Assembly: GCA_046330935.1 (NCBI GenBank) | Contig: JAXLRU010000002.1 | Coordinates: 682,001-746,000 of the forward strand | Direction of reading: 5' to 3' | DNA length: 64,000 nucleotides | Source of the DNA: JAXLRU01 sp046330935 | GTDB taxonomy: Bacteria > Actinomycetota > Actinomycetes > Actinomycetales > Kineosporiaceae | Part shown: one piece after another, positions 43,916 through 51,786 of the stretch | How positions within the stretch are numbered: position 1 is the stretch's first letter | Layout: the number at the start of each line of letters is the position of its first letter | Program-made: the position numbers and the translations under genes | Notes under the pieces: generated by a model | Database searches by the model: none | Seen by the model: the letters and a program-made list of their open reading frames with translations, nothing else | Told to the model about the DNA's origin: nothing

Positions 43916-44491
43916 ATGAGCAGGCGTTCCGAGGTGCTCGAGCTCGCCGTCCTGGGCATCCTCCACGAGTCCCCCATGCACGGCTACGAGCTGCGCAAGC
44001 GACTCAACGGGATGCTCGGGCCGTTCCGCGCCCTCTCCTACGGCACGCTCTACCCCGCGTTGAAGGACCTGCTCGAGCGCGGCTGGATCCGCGAGAGCGG
44101 CCCCGCCGACGCCGCGCCGCCCCTCGCGGGCAAGCGCGCCAAGATCGTGTACGAGCTCACCGCCGAGGGCAAGGAACACTTCCAGTCGCTGCTGTCCCGA
44201 CCCGGCCCCGAGGCCTGGGAGGACGGCACCTTCGACGTGCACTTCGCCTTCTTCGCCCGCACCGACGCCGCGACCCGGCTGCGCGTGCTCGAGGGACGGC
44301 GGATGCGCCTGCAGGAGCGGCTGGACGGCGTCCGGCAGTCGATGACCCGCAGCCGCGAGCGCCTCGACAGCTACACCCTCGAGCTGCAACGCCACGGGCT
44401 CGAATCGGTGGAGCGCGAGGTCCGCTGGCTGTCCGAGCTCATCGACACCGAGCGCAACAGCCGCATGACGCACCCGCCCGGCGACCCCTGA
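43916..44491 (+). CDS. PadR-family transcriptional regulator
   Basis: 191 residues from ATG 43916 with GAGAGGAG upstream. The winged helix is LELAVLGILHESPMHGYELR followed by LSYGTLYPALKDLLERGWI. The C-terminal half is a long helical dimerisation region. It lies 97 bp upstream of ino1 on the same strand, the same pairing I recall for Rv0047c/ino1 of M. tuberculosis. A perfect palindrome precedes it. Control of inositol synthesis is inferred from this position. Confidence 0.93.
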   Translation: MSRRSEVLELAVLGILHESPMHGYELRKRLNGMLGPFRALSYGTLYPALKDLLERGWIRESGPADAAPPLAGKRAKIVYELTAEGKEHFQSLLSRPGPEAWEDGTFDVHFAFFARTDAATRLRVLEGRRMRLQERLDGVRQSMTRSRERLDSYTLELQRHGLESVEREVRWLSELIDTERNSRMTHPPGDP

Positions 44492-44588
44492 CGGGCCGCC
44501 GAGCCGTCCCCAGCACCACCGCCCGCCGCCAGACCCGCCCTCCCGTGCCCCCTCGCCGCGGGAGCGACAGTTCACAAGGAGATCAGGA

Positions 44589-45683
44589 ATGGGTTCCGTT
44601 CGCGTCGCCATCGTCGGCGTCGGCAACTGCGCCGCGTCGCTCGTCCAGGGCGTGCACTACTACCGCGACACCGACGCCTCGGCGAAGGTGCCCGGCCTGA
44701 TGCACGTCCAGTTCGGCGACTACCACGTCAGCGACATCGAGTTCGTCGCCGCGTTCGACGTCGACGCCAAGAAGGTCGGGTTCGACCTCGCCGAGGCCAT
44801 CGTGTCCAGCGAGAACAACACCATCAAGATCTGCGACGTGCCGCCGACCGGCGTGACCGTGCAGCGCGGCGTCACCCTCGACGGCCTGGGCAAGTACTAC
44901 CGCCAGACCATCACCGAGTCCGACGACGAGCCCGTGGACGTCGTCGCCGCCCTCAAGGCCGCGCAGGTCGACGTCCTCGTCTCCTACCTGCCCGTGGGTT
45001 CGGAGGAGGCCGACAAGTTCTACGCGCAGTGCTGCATCGACGCCGGCGTGGGCTTCGTCAACGCCCTGCCCGTGTTCATCGCCTCCGACCCGGTGTGGGC
45101 GAAGAAGTTCGAGGACGCCGGCGTCCCGATCGTCGGCGACGACATCAAGTCGCAGGTCGGCGCCACGATCACCCACCGCGTACTGGCCCGCCTGTTCGAG
45201 GACCGCGGCGTCATCCTCGACCGCACGTACCAGCTGAACGTCGGCGGCAACATGGACTTCAAGAACATGCTCGAGCGCGAGCGCCTGGAGTCCAAGAAGA
45301 TCTCCAAGACGCAGGCCGTCACCTCGAACCTCAAGGACGGCCCCCTCGCGGGCAAGAAGGACGACCGCAACGTCCACATCGGCCCGTCCGACTACGTCGC
45401 CTGGCTCGACGACCGCAAGTGGGCCTACGTCCGCCTCGAGGGTCGCGCGTTCGGCGAGGTCCCCCTGAACCTCGAGTACAAGCTCGAGGTCTGGGACTCC
45501 CCCAACTCGGCCGGCATCATCATCGACGCCGTGCGCGCCGTGAAGATCGCCAAGGACCGCGGCGTCGGCGGCCCGATCTTCTCCCCCGCTGCGTACTTCA
45601 TGAAGTCCCCGCCCGTGCAGGTCGAGGACACCGAGGCCCGCACGAACGTCGAGGCGTTCATCCGCGGCGACATCGAGCGCTGA
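44589..45683 (+). CDS. ino1: myo-Inositol-1-phosphate synthase
   Basis: 364 residues from ATG 44589 preceded by AAGGAGATCAGGA. The NAD-binding loop is VAIVGVGNCAASLVQG. The conserved catalytic segments are VGDDIKSQVGATITHRVLAR, LNVGGNMDFKNML and VHIGPSDYVAWLDD. Length and motifs match the short actinobacterial form. It converts glucose 6-phosphate to inositol 1-phosphate, the first step toward phosphatidylinositol and mycothiol. Expression is probably influenced by the PadR protein upstream, and a strong hairpin follows the stop. Confidence 0.98.
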   Translation: MGSVRVAIVGVGNCAASLVQGVHYYRDTDASAKVPGLMHVQFGDYHVSDIEFVAAFDVDAKKVGFDLAEAIVSSENNTIKICDVPPTGVTVQRGVTLDGLGKYYRQTITESDDEPVDVVAALKAAQVDVLVSYLPVGSEEADKFYAQCCIDAGVGFVNALPVFIASDPVWAKKFEDAGVPIVGDDIKSQVGATITHRVLARLFEDRGVILDRTYQLNVGGNMDFKNMLERERLESKKISKTQAVTSNLKDGPLAGKKDDRNVHIGPSDYVAWLDDRKWAYVRLEGRAFGEVPLNLEYKLEVWDSPNSAGIIIDAVRAVKIAKDRGVGGPIFSPAAYFMKSPPVQVEDTEARTNVEAFIRGDIER

Positions 45684-45700
45684 TCTCCTGCTCCACCCGT

Positions 45701-45734
45701 GAACGGCCCGTCCCCGAAAGGGGGCGGGCCGTTC
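45701..45734 (+). terminator. Hairpin terminator after ino1
   Basis: A 15-bp stem with one T-G pair (45701-45715 with 45720-45734) closed by a GAAA tetraloop lies 17 bp past the ino1 stop. It separates padR-ino1 from the DUF1906 operon. Confidence 0.85.
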
Positions 45735-45803
45735 GGCGTCGGTCGCGTAGTCTCGGCCACGGCGGGGGCCGGTTCTCCGCGCGACGACGGCGAGGGGAGC
45801 ACC

Positions 45804-48167
45804 GTGGACGAGCGCGTCCTGGAAGCGCAGCGATGGGTCAATGCCACGTACGGGGCGGTGTCGGGGTACCAGAAGGTGCCCGAGGACGGCATCACCGGTT
45901 GGCGGACCATGTACGGGCTCACGCGGGCCCTCCAGCACGAACTGGGGATCACCGCCCTGTCCGACAACTTCGGAGAGGGCACCCTGTCGCGGCTCACCGC
46001 TCGCGGCGGCATCCCGATCACCGAGACGAACCGGAACATCGTCAAGATCGTCCAGTGCGCCTGCTACTGCAAGGGGTACGACCCCCGGGGCATCTCGGGG
46101 TCCTTCGACTCCAACCTCGCCTTCGCGGTGAGGGGCCTGATGGCCGAGGCGGGCCTCTACCTCGACTCGGCACTGACCGTCATCCCGCCGAAGGTCGTCA
46201 AGGCGCTCCTGACGATGGACGCCTACCAGCAGCTGGCCGGCGGGACCGAGGCCGTCCGCAGCATCCAGCAGTGGCTCAACGGGTCCTACGTGCTGACCCG
46301 GGCCAACTTCTTCATCATCCCCTGCGACGGCGTCTACTCCCGCGACGTCCAGAAGGCGCTGCTGCTCGCGATCCAGTACACGCTGGGCCTCACCGACGCC
46401 CAGGCCACCGGCGCCTTCGGACCCACGACGCGCGACGGCCTCAAGGCGCACCCCGTCTCCGTGGGGTCCTCCGGGCGGTGGGTCCAGCTGTTCACCGCGG
46501 CCCTGGTGTTCAACCGGATCCGGGTCAAGGGCTCCGAGTACGCGACATTCACGTCCTCCTTCGGCTCCACGCAGACGGCGGCGGTGAAGGCGTTCCAGAC
46601 GTTCTCGGCGCTGCCCGTCACGGGCAAGGGCGACTACGCGACGTGGTGCCAGCTGCTCGTCTCGACCGGGAACCCCGACCGTTTGGTCTCGGCCTGCGAC
46701 GCGAGCTCGACGATCACTGCCGCCCGCGCGGCGGCCTTGAAGGCGGCGGGATACCAGATCATCGGGCGTTACCTCGACAACGTGCCGGGCAGCTCGTTCA
46801 ACAAGAAGATCCAGCCCGGTGAGCTCGCGACGATCTTCGCCAGCGGCCTGCGGGTATTCCCGATCTCGCAGTACGACGGGGGGCGGCTGTCGTACTTCAC
46901 CTACGCCCAGGGCTACTACGACGGCGGCCGCGCCCACACCGCGGCCAAGGGGCACGGCTTCAACCCCGGAACCGTCATCTACTTCGCCGTCGACTTCGAC
47001 GCCACCGAGGACCAGATCCAGACCGCGATCATCCCCTACTTCCGTGGGGTCGTCGCCGGTCTGGCGGCCAACGGCAAGCGCTACCTGCACGGGGTCTACG
47101 GCTCCCGCAACGTCTGCGCGCAGGTGAGCACCGCCACCCTCGCGCGCTGGTCGTTCGTCTCGGGGATGTCCACCGGCTTCTCCGGGAACATGGGCTTCAC
47201 CCTGCCCGAGAACTGGGCGTTCAACCAGATCGCCACGGTCACCGTGGGAAGCGGCGACGGCGCGGTCCAGATCGACAAGAACGCCCGGCGGACCTCCACC
47301 GACCCCGGCGTGGCGGCTGTGAACACCCCGCCCACCGACCTGACGGCGTTCGTCGCCTACATCCGGCGCCTCTACGCCCTGGCGGTCGAGTACGACAAGG
47401 GCGACCCCAACCAGCGCGTCCTGGAGTTCCTGCGGGCCGAGGAGTACAACGACCTCCTCTGGGGCCAGTTGATCGGTTCGGCCGACGACGGCTTCCTCCG
47501 GAAGGTCGAGGCGGCCGGGGTCACCCGCATCAGGGAGATCCGCGACCCGTTCTACGGCATCAACCTCGGGGTCGGTCACCTCGCCGCCTCGTGCAACGGC
47601 GTCCTGGTCAAGGGGGTCCCCAAGGGGACGGCCACCAACCGCGGTGACGTCGCAGGCTGGGGCGGGGACTGGTTCACCTTCTACGGGGAGTGGCGCCGCG
47701 ACAGCGGCACCTTCGCCTCCGGCAGCGCCTACTGCCGCGAGAAGCTGGCCAAGGTGAGCGACCTGGGGACGTTCAAACTCACCGACCTGCTGGAGGATGC
47801 CGACGCGTACAACCTCGCCGTCGCCCTCCGTGGTGGGGCCACCCTCCCCGACGCGATCGCCGACTACTACCTCGGCGCAGGGTTCCTCTCCCGCATGCAG
47901 AAGTTCTACCTGGGGCGGTTCCACAACGAGACGGACGCCAGGGCGATGGCGAAGGGCATCCTGCTCTCGGGCAACGACCCGGTGATCACGTGGGGGCGCC
48001 GGCTCCTGATCGAGCGCAGCGCCGGCTTCGACGCCCTCCTTCCGAGCATGCTGGGCACCGCCACCCTGGACGATTTCTGCAACGGGTTCGTCTCGACCCT
48101 CGTGACACTCACCGCCCAGGAGAACGCCAAGGCCGCGGCCTGGCGTCGTGAGGGGAGGCGACTGTGA
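45804..48167 (+). CDS. Peptidoglycan-binding/DUF1906 glycosidase-like protein, no signal peptide
   Basis: 787 residues from a GTG at 45804 with GAGGGGAG upstream. Residues 1-295 hold about three peptidoglycan-binding-like repeats (for example KAFQTFSALPVTGKGDYATW). Residues about 300-490 are a DUF1906/Rv2525c-like glycoside-hydrolase domain: AGYQIIGRYLDNVPGSSF, GLRVFPISQYDGG, GTVIYFAVDFDATEDQIQTA and KRYLHGVYGSRNVC. Residues 512-787 form a helical C-domain I do not recognise. No Sec or Tat signal is visible although the domains suggest a wall target. It heads a three-gene coupled operon. Confidence 0.82.
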   Translation: MDERVLEAQRWVNATYGAVSGYQKVPEDGITGWRTMYGLTRALQHELGITALSDNFGEGTLSRLTARGGIPITETNRNIVKIVQCACYCKGYDPRGISGSFDSNLAFAVRGLMAEAGLYLDSALTVIPPKVVKALLTMDAYQQLAGGTEAVRSIQQWLNGSYVLTRANFFIIPCDGVYSRDVQKALLLAIQYTLGLTDAQATGAFGPTTRDGLKAHPVSVGSSGRWVQLFTAALVFNRIRVKGSEYATFTSSFGSTQTAAVKAFQTFSALPVTGKGDYATWCQLLVSTGNPDRLVSACDASSTITAARAAALKAAGYQIIGRYLDNVPGSSFNKKIQPGELATIFASGLRVFPISQYDGGRLSYFTYAQGYYDGGRAHTAAKGHGFNPGTVIYFAVDFDATEDQIQTAIIPYFRGVVAGLAANGKRYLHGVYGSRNVCAQVSTATLARWSFVSGMSTGFSGNMGFTLPENWAFNQIATVTVGSGDGAVQIDKNARRTSTDPGVAAVNTPPTDLTAFVAYIRRLYALAVEYDKGDPNQRVLEFLRAEEYNDLLWGQLIGSADDGFLRKVEAAGVTRIREIRDPFYGINLGVGHLAASCNGVLVKGVPKGTATNRGDVAGWGGDWFTFYGEWRRDSGTFASGSAYCREKLAKVSDLGTFKLTDLLEDADAYNLAVALRGGATLPDAIADYYLGAGFLSRMQKFYLGRFHNETDARAMAKGILLSGNDPVITWGRRLLIERSAGFDALLPSMLGTATLDDFCNGFVSTLVTLTAQENAKAAAWRREGRRL

Positions 48168-48505
48168 CCCGCCGCCTCGCCCTCACCGGCGTGCTCGTGC
48201 TGCCACCTCTGGCCGTCGTCGTCTACGTGGCCGGTCTCCTCCAGGGACACTTCCTCGACCTGGAATCGAACCTGGAGTGGTGCCGGCGGGGGCCGCTCGA
48301 ATACCCCTACCTCACGCAGCGGTTCGCACCGCTGTCGTCCGTCTGCCATTACGCGGGCGGCGGCCGCGAGCAGCTGGTCCCGGGGTGGGTCAACCCGGCC
48401 GTGGCCCTGCTCCTCCTGCTCTTCGTCCTCGCTGTCGCCGCCCTCGCCCGAGGGCGTCGGGGCAGGACCCCGATCACCGTCGACGGAACGAGGGACGACG
48501 CATGA
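48164..48505 (+). CDS. Small two-pass membrane protein
   Basis: 113 residues from a GTG at 48164 overlapping the DUF1906 stop (GTGA). One hydrophobic segment near the N-terminus (LTGVLVLPPLAVVVYVAGLL) and one near residue 80 (AVALLLLLFVLAVAALARG) flank an outer loop with Cys residues (EWCRRGP and SSVCHY) that could form a disulfide. It may assist export or anchoring of the neighbouring wall-active proteins (inference). No family recognised. Confidence 0.7.
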   Translation: MTRRLALTGVLVLPPLAVVVYVAGLLQGHFLDLESNLEWCRRGPLEYPYLTQRFAPLSSVCHYAGGGREQLVPGWVNPAVALLLLLFVLAVAALARGRRGRTPITVDGTRDDA

Positions 48506-49230
48506 CACCGACCCAACCCACAGGCGCCACGCGTCGCCAACTGCTCGGCGTCACGGGGCTCCTTGCGCTGGGCGTCGTGGCAACCGACGCCGTCCCCGCG
48601 ACGGCGACCCCGGTCGGCGCTCCGTCGGGGGCCACCCCCGGTGCGCGGTCATGGACACGGGACCGCAGCGCGAACGGCTGGCCGGTCCTGACCCGGGACG
48701 ACTGCCCCGCCACGGTGATCGAGGGCAGCGACTGCACGGTCCTGCTCGCGCCCGGGCCCGCAGCGACGCTGCTCGCCCACGCGGCCAGGCGCTGGCACTA
48801 CGAGATCGAGGCGCTGCGCGCCGGGGACGCCGTCGGGCACGACCTCGGCCCGGTCGAGGCCGCGTACCTGTCGGCCCGGCTGTCCGGGACGGCCGTCTCC
48901 CTCCACCCCGGTCGGCACCCGGTCGGCCTGCGGGGAGACCTGTCCTCGGCTCAGCTGCTCCTGGTCAGAGATGTCCTCGCCGACTGCGAAGGGCTGCTGC
49001 GCTGGGGCGGGGACCATCGCAGCGCGCCCGCGGAGGGCACGTTCGTCCTCGACGTGGGACCGGACCACCCGGCACTGGAAGGCGTCGCGCGGCGCCTGGC
49101 CGGTCCTGGCGACGGGCTCGCACCGTCCCCGCTCAGCGCGGGGCGGTCCCCTGACCCCCTTGAGCCGTCACGGCAGGCCGCGGCGCGCACCCTGGCACGC
49201 CGGCAGTCCGTGGCTGCCGCGGAGGGCTGA
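48502..49230 (+). CDS. Tat-exported M15 peptidase-like protein, catalytic residues lost
   Basis: 242 residues from ATG 48502 overlapping the previous stop (ATGA). The N-terminus TRRQLLGVTGLLALG is a Tat-like signal. The domain opens DRSANGWPVL and contains RRWHYEIEALRAGD, LSARLSGTAVSLHPGRHPVG and LLRWGGDHRS, similar to VanY/M15-like Streptomyces proteins. The usual zinc ligand pattern SxHxxGxAxD reads SARLSGTAVS here, so His and Asp are missing, and the later His is Thr in EGTFVLDV. It may bind peptidoglycan without cutting it. Confidence 0.65.
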   Translation: MTPTQPTGATRRQLLGVTGLLALGVVATDAVPATATPVGAPSGATPGARSWTRDRSANGWPVLTRDDCPATVIEGSDCTVLLAPGPAATLLAHAARRWHYEIEALRAGDAVGHDLGPVEAAYLSARLSGTAVSLHPGRHPVGLRGDLSSAQLLLVRDVLADCEGLLRWGGDHRSAPAEGTFVLDVGPDHPALEGVARRLAGPGDGLAPSPLSAGRSPDPLEPSRQAAARTLARRQSVAAAEG

Positions 49231-49312
49231 CACCCCCGCACGCAGCGGCGGCCCGCCCCCTGCAGCCGGATTCTCGTGGTGCTCGCAACACCGGATGGGT
49301 CAGGCGGCTGTC

Positions 49313-49855
49313 TCACAGGTGCATGTAGCCGGAACAGACGCGACGACTGGTGTACGTGCTCCGGCAGGCGCTGACCTGGTCGACGGTGGTGTCGGACGCC
49401 ATCGGCGAGGAGAACTGGAACGACGTCCTGCTGGCCGTCGAGATGGTCCGCTCCGCCGCGTAACCGACGGGTGCCGGTGCGCTCACCGGCAGGCTCGGGT
49501 CGAGGCGGCTCCAGATCTCCACGCGCACGCTGTAGGAGGTCGGCCCATCCGACCTGGTGAAGTTGATCTTTCCGGTCGCCCTGGTCCACGACGCACCGCA
49601 GGACGGCGAGTAACGCAGCTCGGCCTTGTACGTCAGCTGGTTCTCCCAGACGCCCTCGCCGTAGGAGACGTTGCGCGACCAGAGAGTGACGGCGTCGTTC
49701 GCACACGTCGTCCCGACCGGCGCCTTCCCGTTGCAGCCCGAGCCGTAGCAGGTGGCGGCATGAGCCTGGGGCGCAAGGCCCACCGCGCCGACGACCGCGA
49801 GCATCAGCGCACCCGCGCCCACCCGAAGCCTCGCCATCCGTCGTCCGTCCGTCAC
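49313..49855 (-). CDS. Secreted DUF2690-like protein, paralog 5
   Basis: 180 residues from a GTG at 49855, chosen for the GGGGAGGAG eight bases upstream; an ATG six codons in is possible. The signal peptide includes VGAGALMLAVVGAVGLAPQA. The mature part opens TCYGSGCNGKAPVGTTCAND, then AELRYSPSCGASWTRATGK, IWSRLDPSLPV, FQFSSPMASDTTVDQVSACR and VCSGYMHL. It is closest to paralogs 3 and 4 in its second half. It is a singleton, convergent with the M15-like gene. Confidence 0.85.
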   Translation of the reverse strand: MTDGRRMARLRVGAGALMLAVVGAVGLAPQAHAATCYGSGCNGKAPVGTTCANDAVTLWSRNVSYGEGVWENQLTYKAELRYSPSCGASWTRATGKINFTRSDGPTSYSVRVEIWSRLDPSLPVSAPAPVGYAAERTISTASRTSFQFSSPMASDTTVDQVSACRSTYTSRRVCSGYMHL

Positions 49856-49998
49856 GTGATGCTCCTCCCCTGTGCGCCGGCCGATGGCCGGCGTCGCGAC
49901 GCATTCTCACCCACGGCAAACCGGCGGGGGCCGGTGCCCACCGGACACCGGCCCCACATCCACGACCCCCGCGCACTGCTCGCGCCACCGCCGACCCT

Positions 49999-50096
49999 CC
50001 CCCGGGCCTGCGGCACCGCCCCCGAGCAGCTCCCCCGAGCCCCCGAGTTCCCCCGTAGTCCCCCGCAACTCCCCCGAACGTCCCCCGCAGTTCCCC
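49999..50096 (-). repeat. Phased G-run array (potential G-quadruplex) on the minus strand
   Basis: On the plus strand, C5 runs begin at 49999, 50019, 50032, 50040, 50050, 50060, 50071 and 50082, then a C4 run at 50093. From 50040 the spacing is 10-11 nt, close to one helical turn, with spacers of 3-6 nt that vary in sequence. The minus strand therefore reads as seven consecutive G-runs able to form intramolecular G-quadruplexes, 180-240 nt upstream of DUF2690 paralog 5. Confidence 0.75.
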
Positions 50097-50122
50097 GTCG
50101 ACCGGTCCCCCGACCGGTCGAC
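50097..50122. other. Perfect 11-bp hairpin beside the G-run array
   Basis: GTCGACCGGTC (50097-50107), loop CCCC, GACCGGTCGAC (50112-50122). The stem abuts the last C-run. It could be a terminator, an RNA structure or a protein site; neither orientation is favoured. Confidence 0.6.
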
Positions 50123-50136
50123 CCCTGTGACCCCCG

Positions 50137-50159
50137 CCGGCCGCTCTCCCCGCGGCCGG
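50137..50159. other. Second hairpin beside the G-run array
   Basis: CCGGCCGC (50137-50144) pairs with GCGGCCGG (50152-50159) around a 7-nt loop. Together with the neighbouring 11-bp hairpin it forms a two-stem element next to the G-run array. Confidence 0.5.
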
Positions 50160-50436
50160 GTTCTCCATCGCAGACCCGGGCCCCGCGCCCGTGCCTGCCT
50201 GGTCCTTGTGACGACCCCCTGACTCGCCGACCTCCCTCGCGCCTGCGAATCGTCGTCACGCTCGGACGCTGCGCTGCGCCCTCGCCGTGGCCGCCCGGTA
50301 CGGCCACTCACATCCCGCAAGACGCCCCTTCTCCGGGATTCGTTGCACGTCGTTGCAGAACTTTTCGCTCATCGACCGAACGGATGACCCGGCGCCCCCC
50401 GGCGGAGAGCCCGAAACCGCCGTCTACGCTGGGCGG

Positions 50437-51777
50437 ATGCCTGCCGGGGTGCTCCGCGACGTGGCGGCCCTGGCACGGGGCCGCGGCTTCCGGCGACTGC
50501 TCGCCGTCCGGCTGACCTCCCAGGGCGCCGACGGCGTCTTCCAGGTGGGTCTCGCCGGGCTGGTGCTGTTCTCGCCGGAGCGGGCCGCGACGCCGGGGGC
50601 GGTCGCGGGCCTGCTGACGCTGGCCACGGCGCCGTTCACGATCGTCGGCCCCTTCGCGGGGGTGCTGCTGGACCGGTGGCGCCGCAGGCAGGTGCTGGTG
50701 GTCGCCAACCTCGTCCGGGCCGCGCTGGTGATCGGGCTGGCGGGGCTCGTGGTGTCCGACGCCGTGGGCGCCTGGCTCTACGTGGGCGCCCTGGCCTGCC
50801 TGTCGGTCAATCGCTTCCTGCTCGCGGCGCTCAGTGCGGGGCTGCCCCACGTCGTCGAGCCCGAGGACCTCGTGACGGCCAACGCCGTCTCGCCCACGGC
50901 CGGCACGCTGGCCGCGATCACCGGCGGCGGCCTCGCCTACGGCGTGCGGACGCTGCTCGGCGCCTCCGACGGGACGGACGCGGTCGTCCTGCTCGTCGCC
51001 GCCGCGATCTACGCGGGCGCCTCCGGGCTGGCCCTGCGCCTGCACCGCGACGCGCTCGGCCCCGACCACCTCACGCACGGCGGGCCCCCCGCCCCCGGGC
51101 AGGGCCTGGGCGAGGCGTGGCGGCGGGTCCCCGCCGAGATCGGCGAGGCGCTGGCGCACCTGCGCGAGCGGTCGCAGGCGGGGCTCGCGCTGCTGGTGAT
51201 CGGGGCCCTACGGCTCGGCTACGGGATCGCGACGTTCGCGACCGTGCTGATCAGCCGCTCGTGGTTCGCCGATCCCGACGACCTCGCCGCCGGCATGGGA
51301 CTGCTCGCCGCGGCCTTCGCCGCCTCGGGGGTCGGCTTCGCGACGGCCGCCGTGCTCACGCCGTCGGCGGCGCGCCTGTGGGGCCGGCGGGGCTGGATCG
51401 TCGCCTGCCTGGTCGTGGCCGCCGTGGCCGAGCTGCTGCTCGTGGTGCGGCTGAGCGTCCCGGTGGCGCTGGTGGCGGCGTTCCTGCTGGCACTGGGAGC
51501 GCAGGGCGCCAAGATCTCGGTGGACGCCATCGTGCAGGCCGAGGTGGACGACGACGTGCGCGGACGCGTCTTCACGTTCTACGACATCGTGTTCAACGTG
51601 GCGTTCATCGCCGCCGCCAACCTGGGCTGGCTGCTCCTGCCCGACGACGGGTACTCGCGGCCGGTGTTCGCCGGGGTCGTCGTGCTCTACCTGGGCGCGG
51701 CCCTCGCGTACGTGTGGGCCTCCTCCCGTGCGCGGCCGTTGCGCTCGGCGGGCGCGGGTGTCGGCGCCCGCGCGTAG
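50437..51777 (+). CDS. MFS transporter (drug efflux-like)
   Basis: 446 residues from ATG 50437; an open frame extends 50 codons upstream but is not coding-like. Twelve hydrophobic segments are seen. The loop after segment 2 reads VLLDRWRRRQVLVVANLVRA, and QAEVDDDVRGRVFTFYDIVF lies in the second half; both are typical of the MFS_3/enterobactin exporter-like branch. Substrate unknown. It is followed 9 bp later by a VOC gene, which may be co-transcribed. Confidence 0.88.
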   Translation: MPAGVLRDVAALARGRGFRRLLAVRLTSQGADGVFQVGLAGLVLFSPERAATPGAVAGLLTLATAPFTIVGPFAGVLLDRWRRRQVLVVANLVRAALVIGLAGLVVSDAVGAWLYVGALACLSVNRFLLAALSAGLPHVVEPEDLVTANAVSPTAGTLAAITGGGLAYGVRTLLGASDGTDAVVLLVAAAIYAGASGLALRLHRDALGPDHLTHGGPPAPGQGLGEAWRRVPAEIGEALAHLRERSQAGLALLVIGALRLGYGIATFATVLISRSWFADPDDLAAGMGLLAAAFAASGVGFATAAVLTPSAARLWGRRGWIVACLVVAAVAELLLVVRLSVPVALVAAFLLALGAQGAKISVDAIVQAEVDDDVRGRVFTFYDIVFNVAFIAAANLGWLLLPDDGYSRPVFAGVVVLYLGAALAYVWASSRARPLRSAGAGVGARA

Positions 51778-51786
51778 CCTGCGGGC

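Larger units (their letters stand above)
49856..50436. other. 581-bp non-coding region with phased C/G-runs and hairpins
   Basis: No gene is supported here. It serves as the divergent upstream region of DUF2690 paralog 5 (leftward) and an MFS gene (rightward). The middle holds a phased array of C5 runs and two hairpins, listed separately. The right third is of ordinary composition and contains a small direct repeat GTTGCA near 50345. Open frames crossing it are Arg/Gly- or Pro-rich and lack ribosome-binding sites. Confidence 0.7.

Noticed and set aside
44583..47924. Antisense open frame of 1113 codons opposite ino1 and the DUF1906 gene
   Set aside because: Low-complexity Val/Asp/Arg/Gly composition with no domain; a wobble-position artefact of high GC.
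49852..50307. 151-codon minus-strand frame ending at the DUF2690 start
   Set aside because: Gly/Arg/Ser-rich, crosses the G-run array, and has no ribosome-binding site; treated as non-coding.
50340..50370. Direct repeat GTTGCA near 50345 as an operator
   Set aside because: Too short and common to support a regulatory call.
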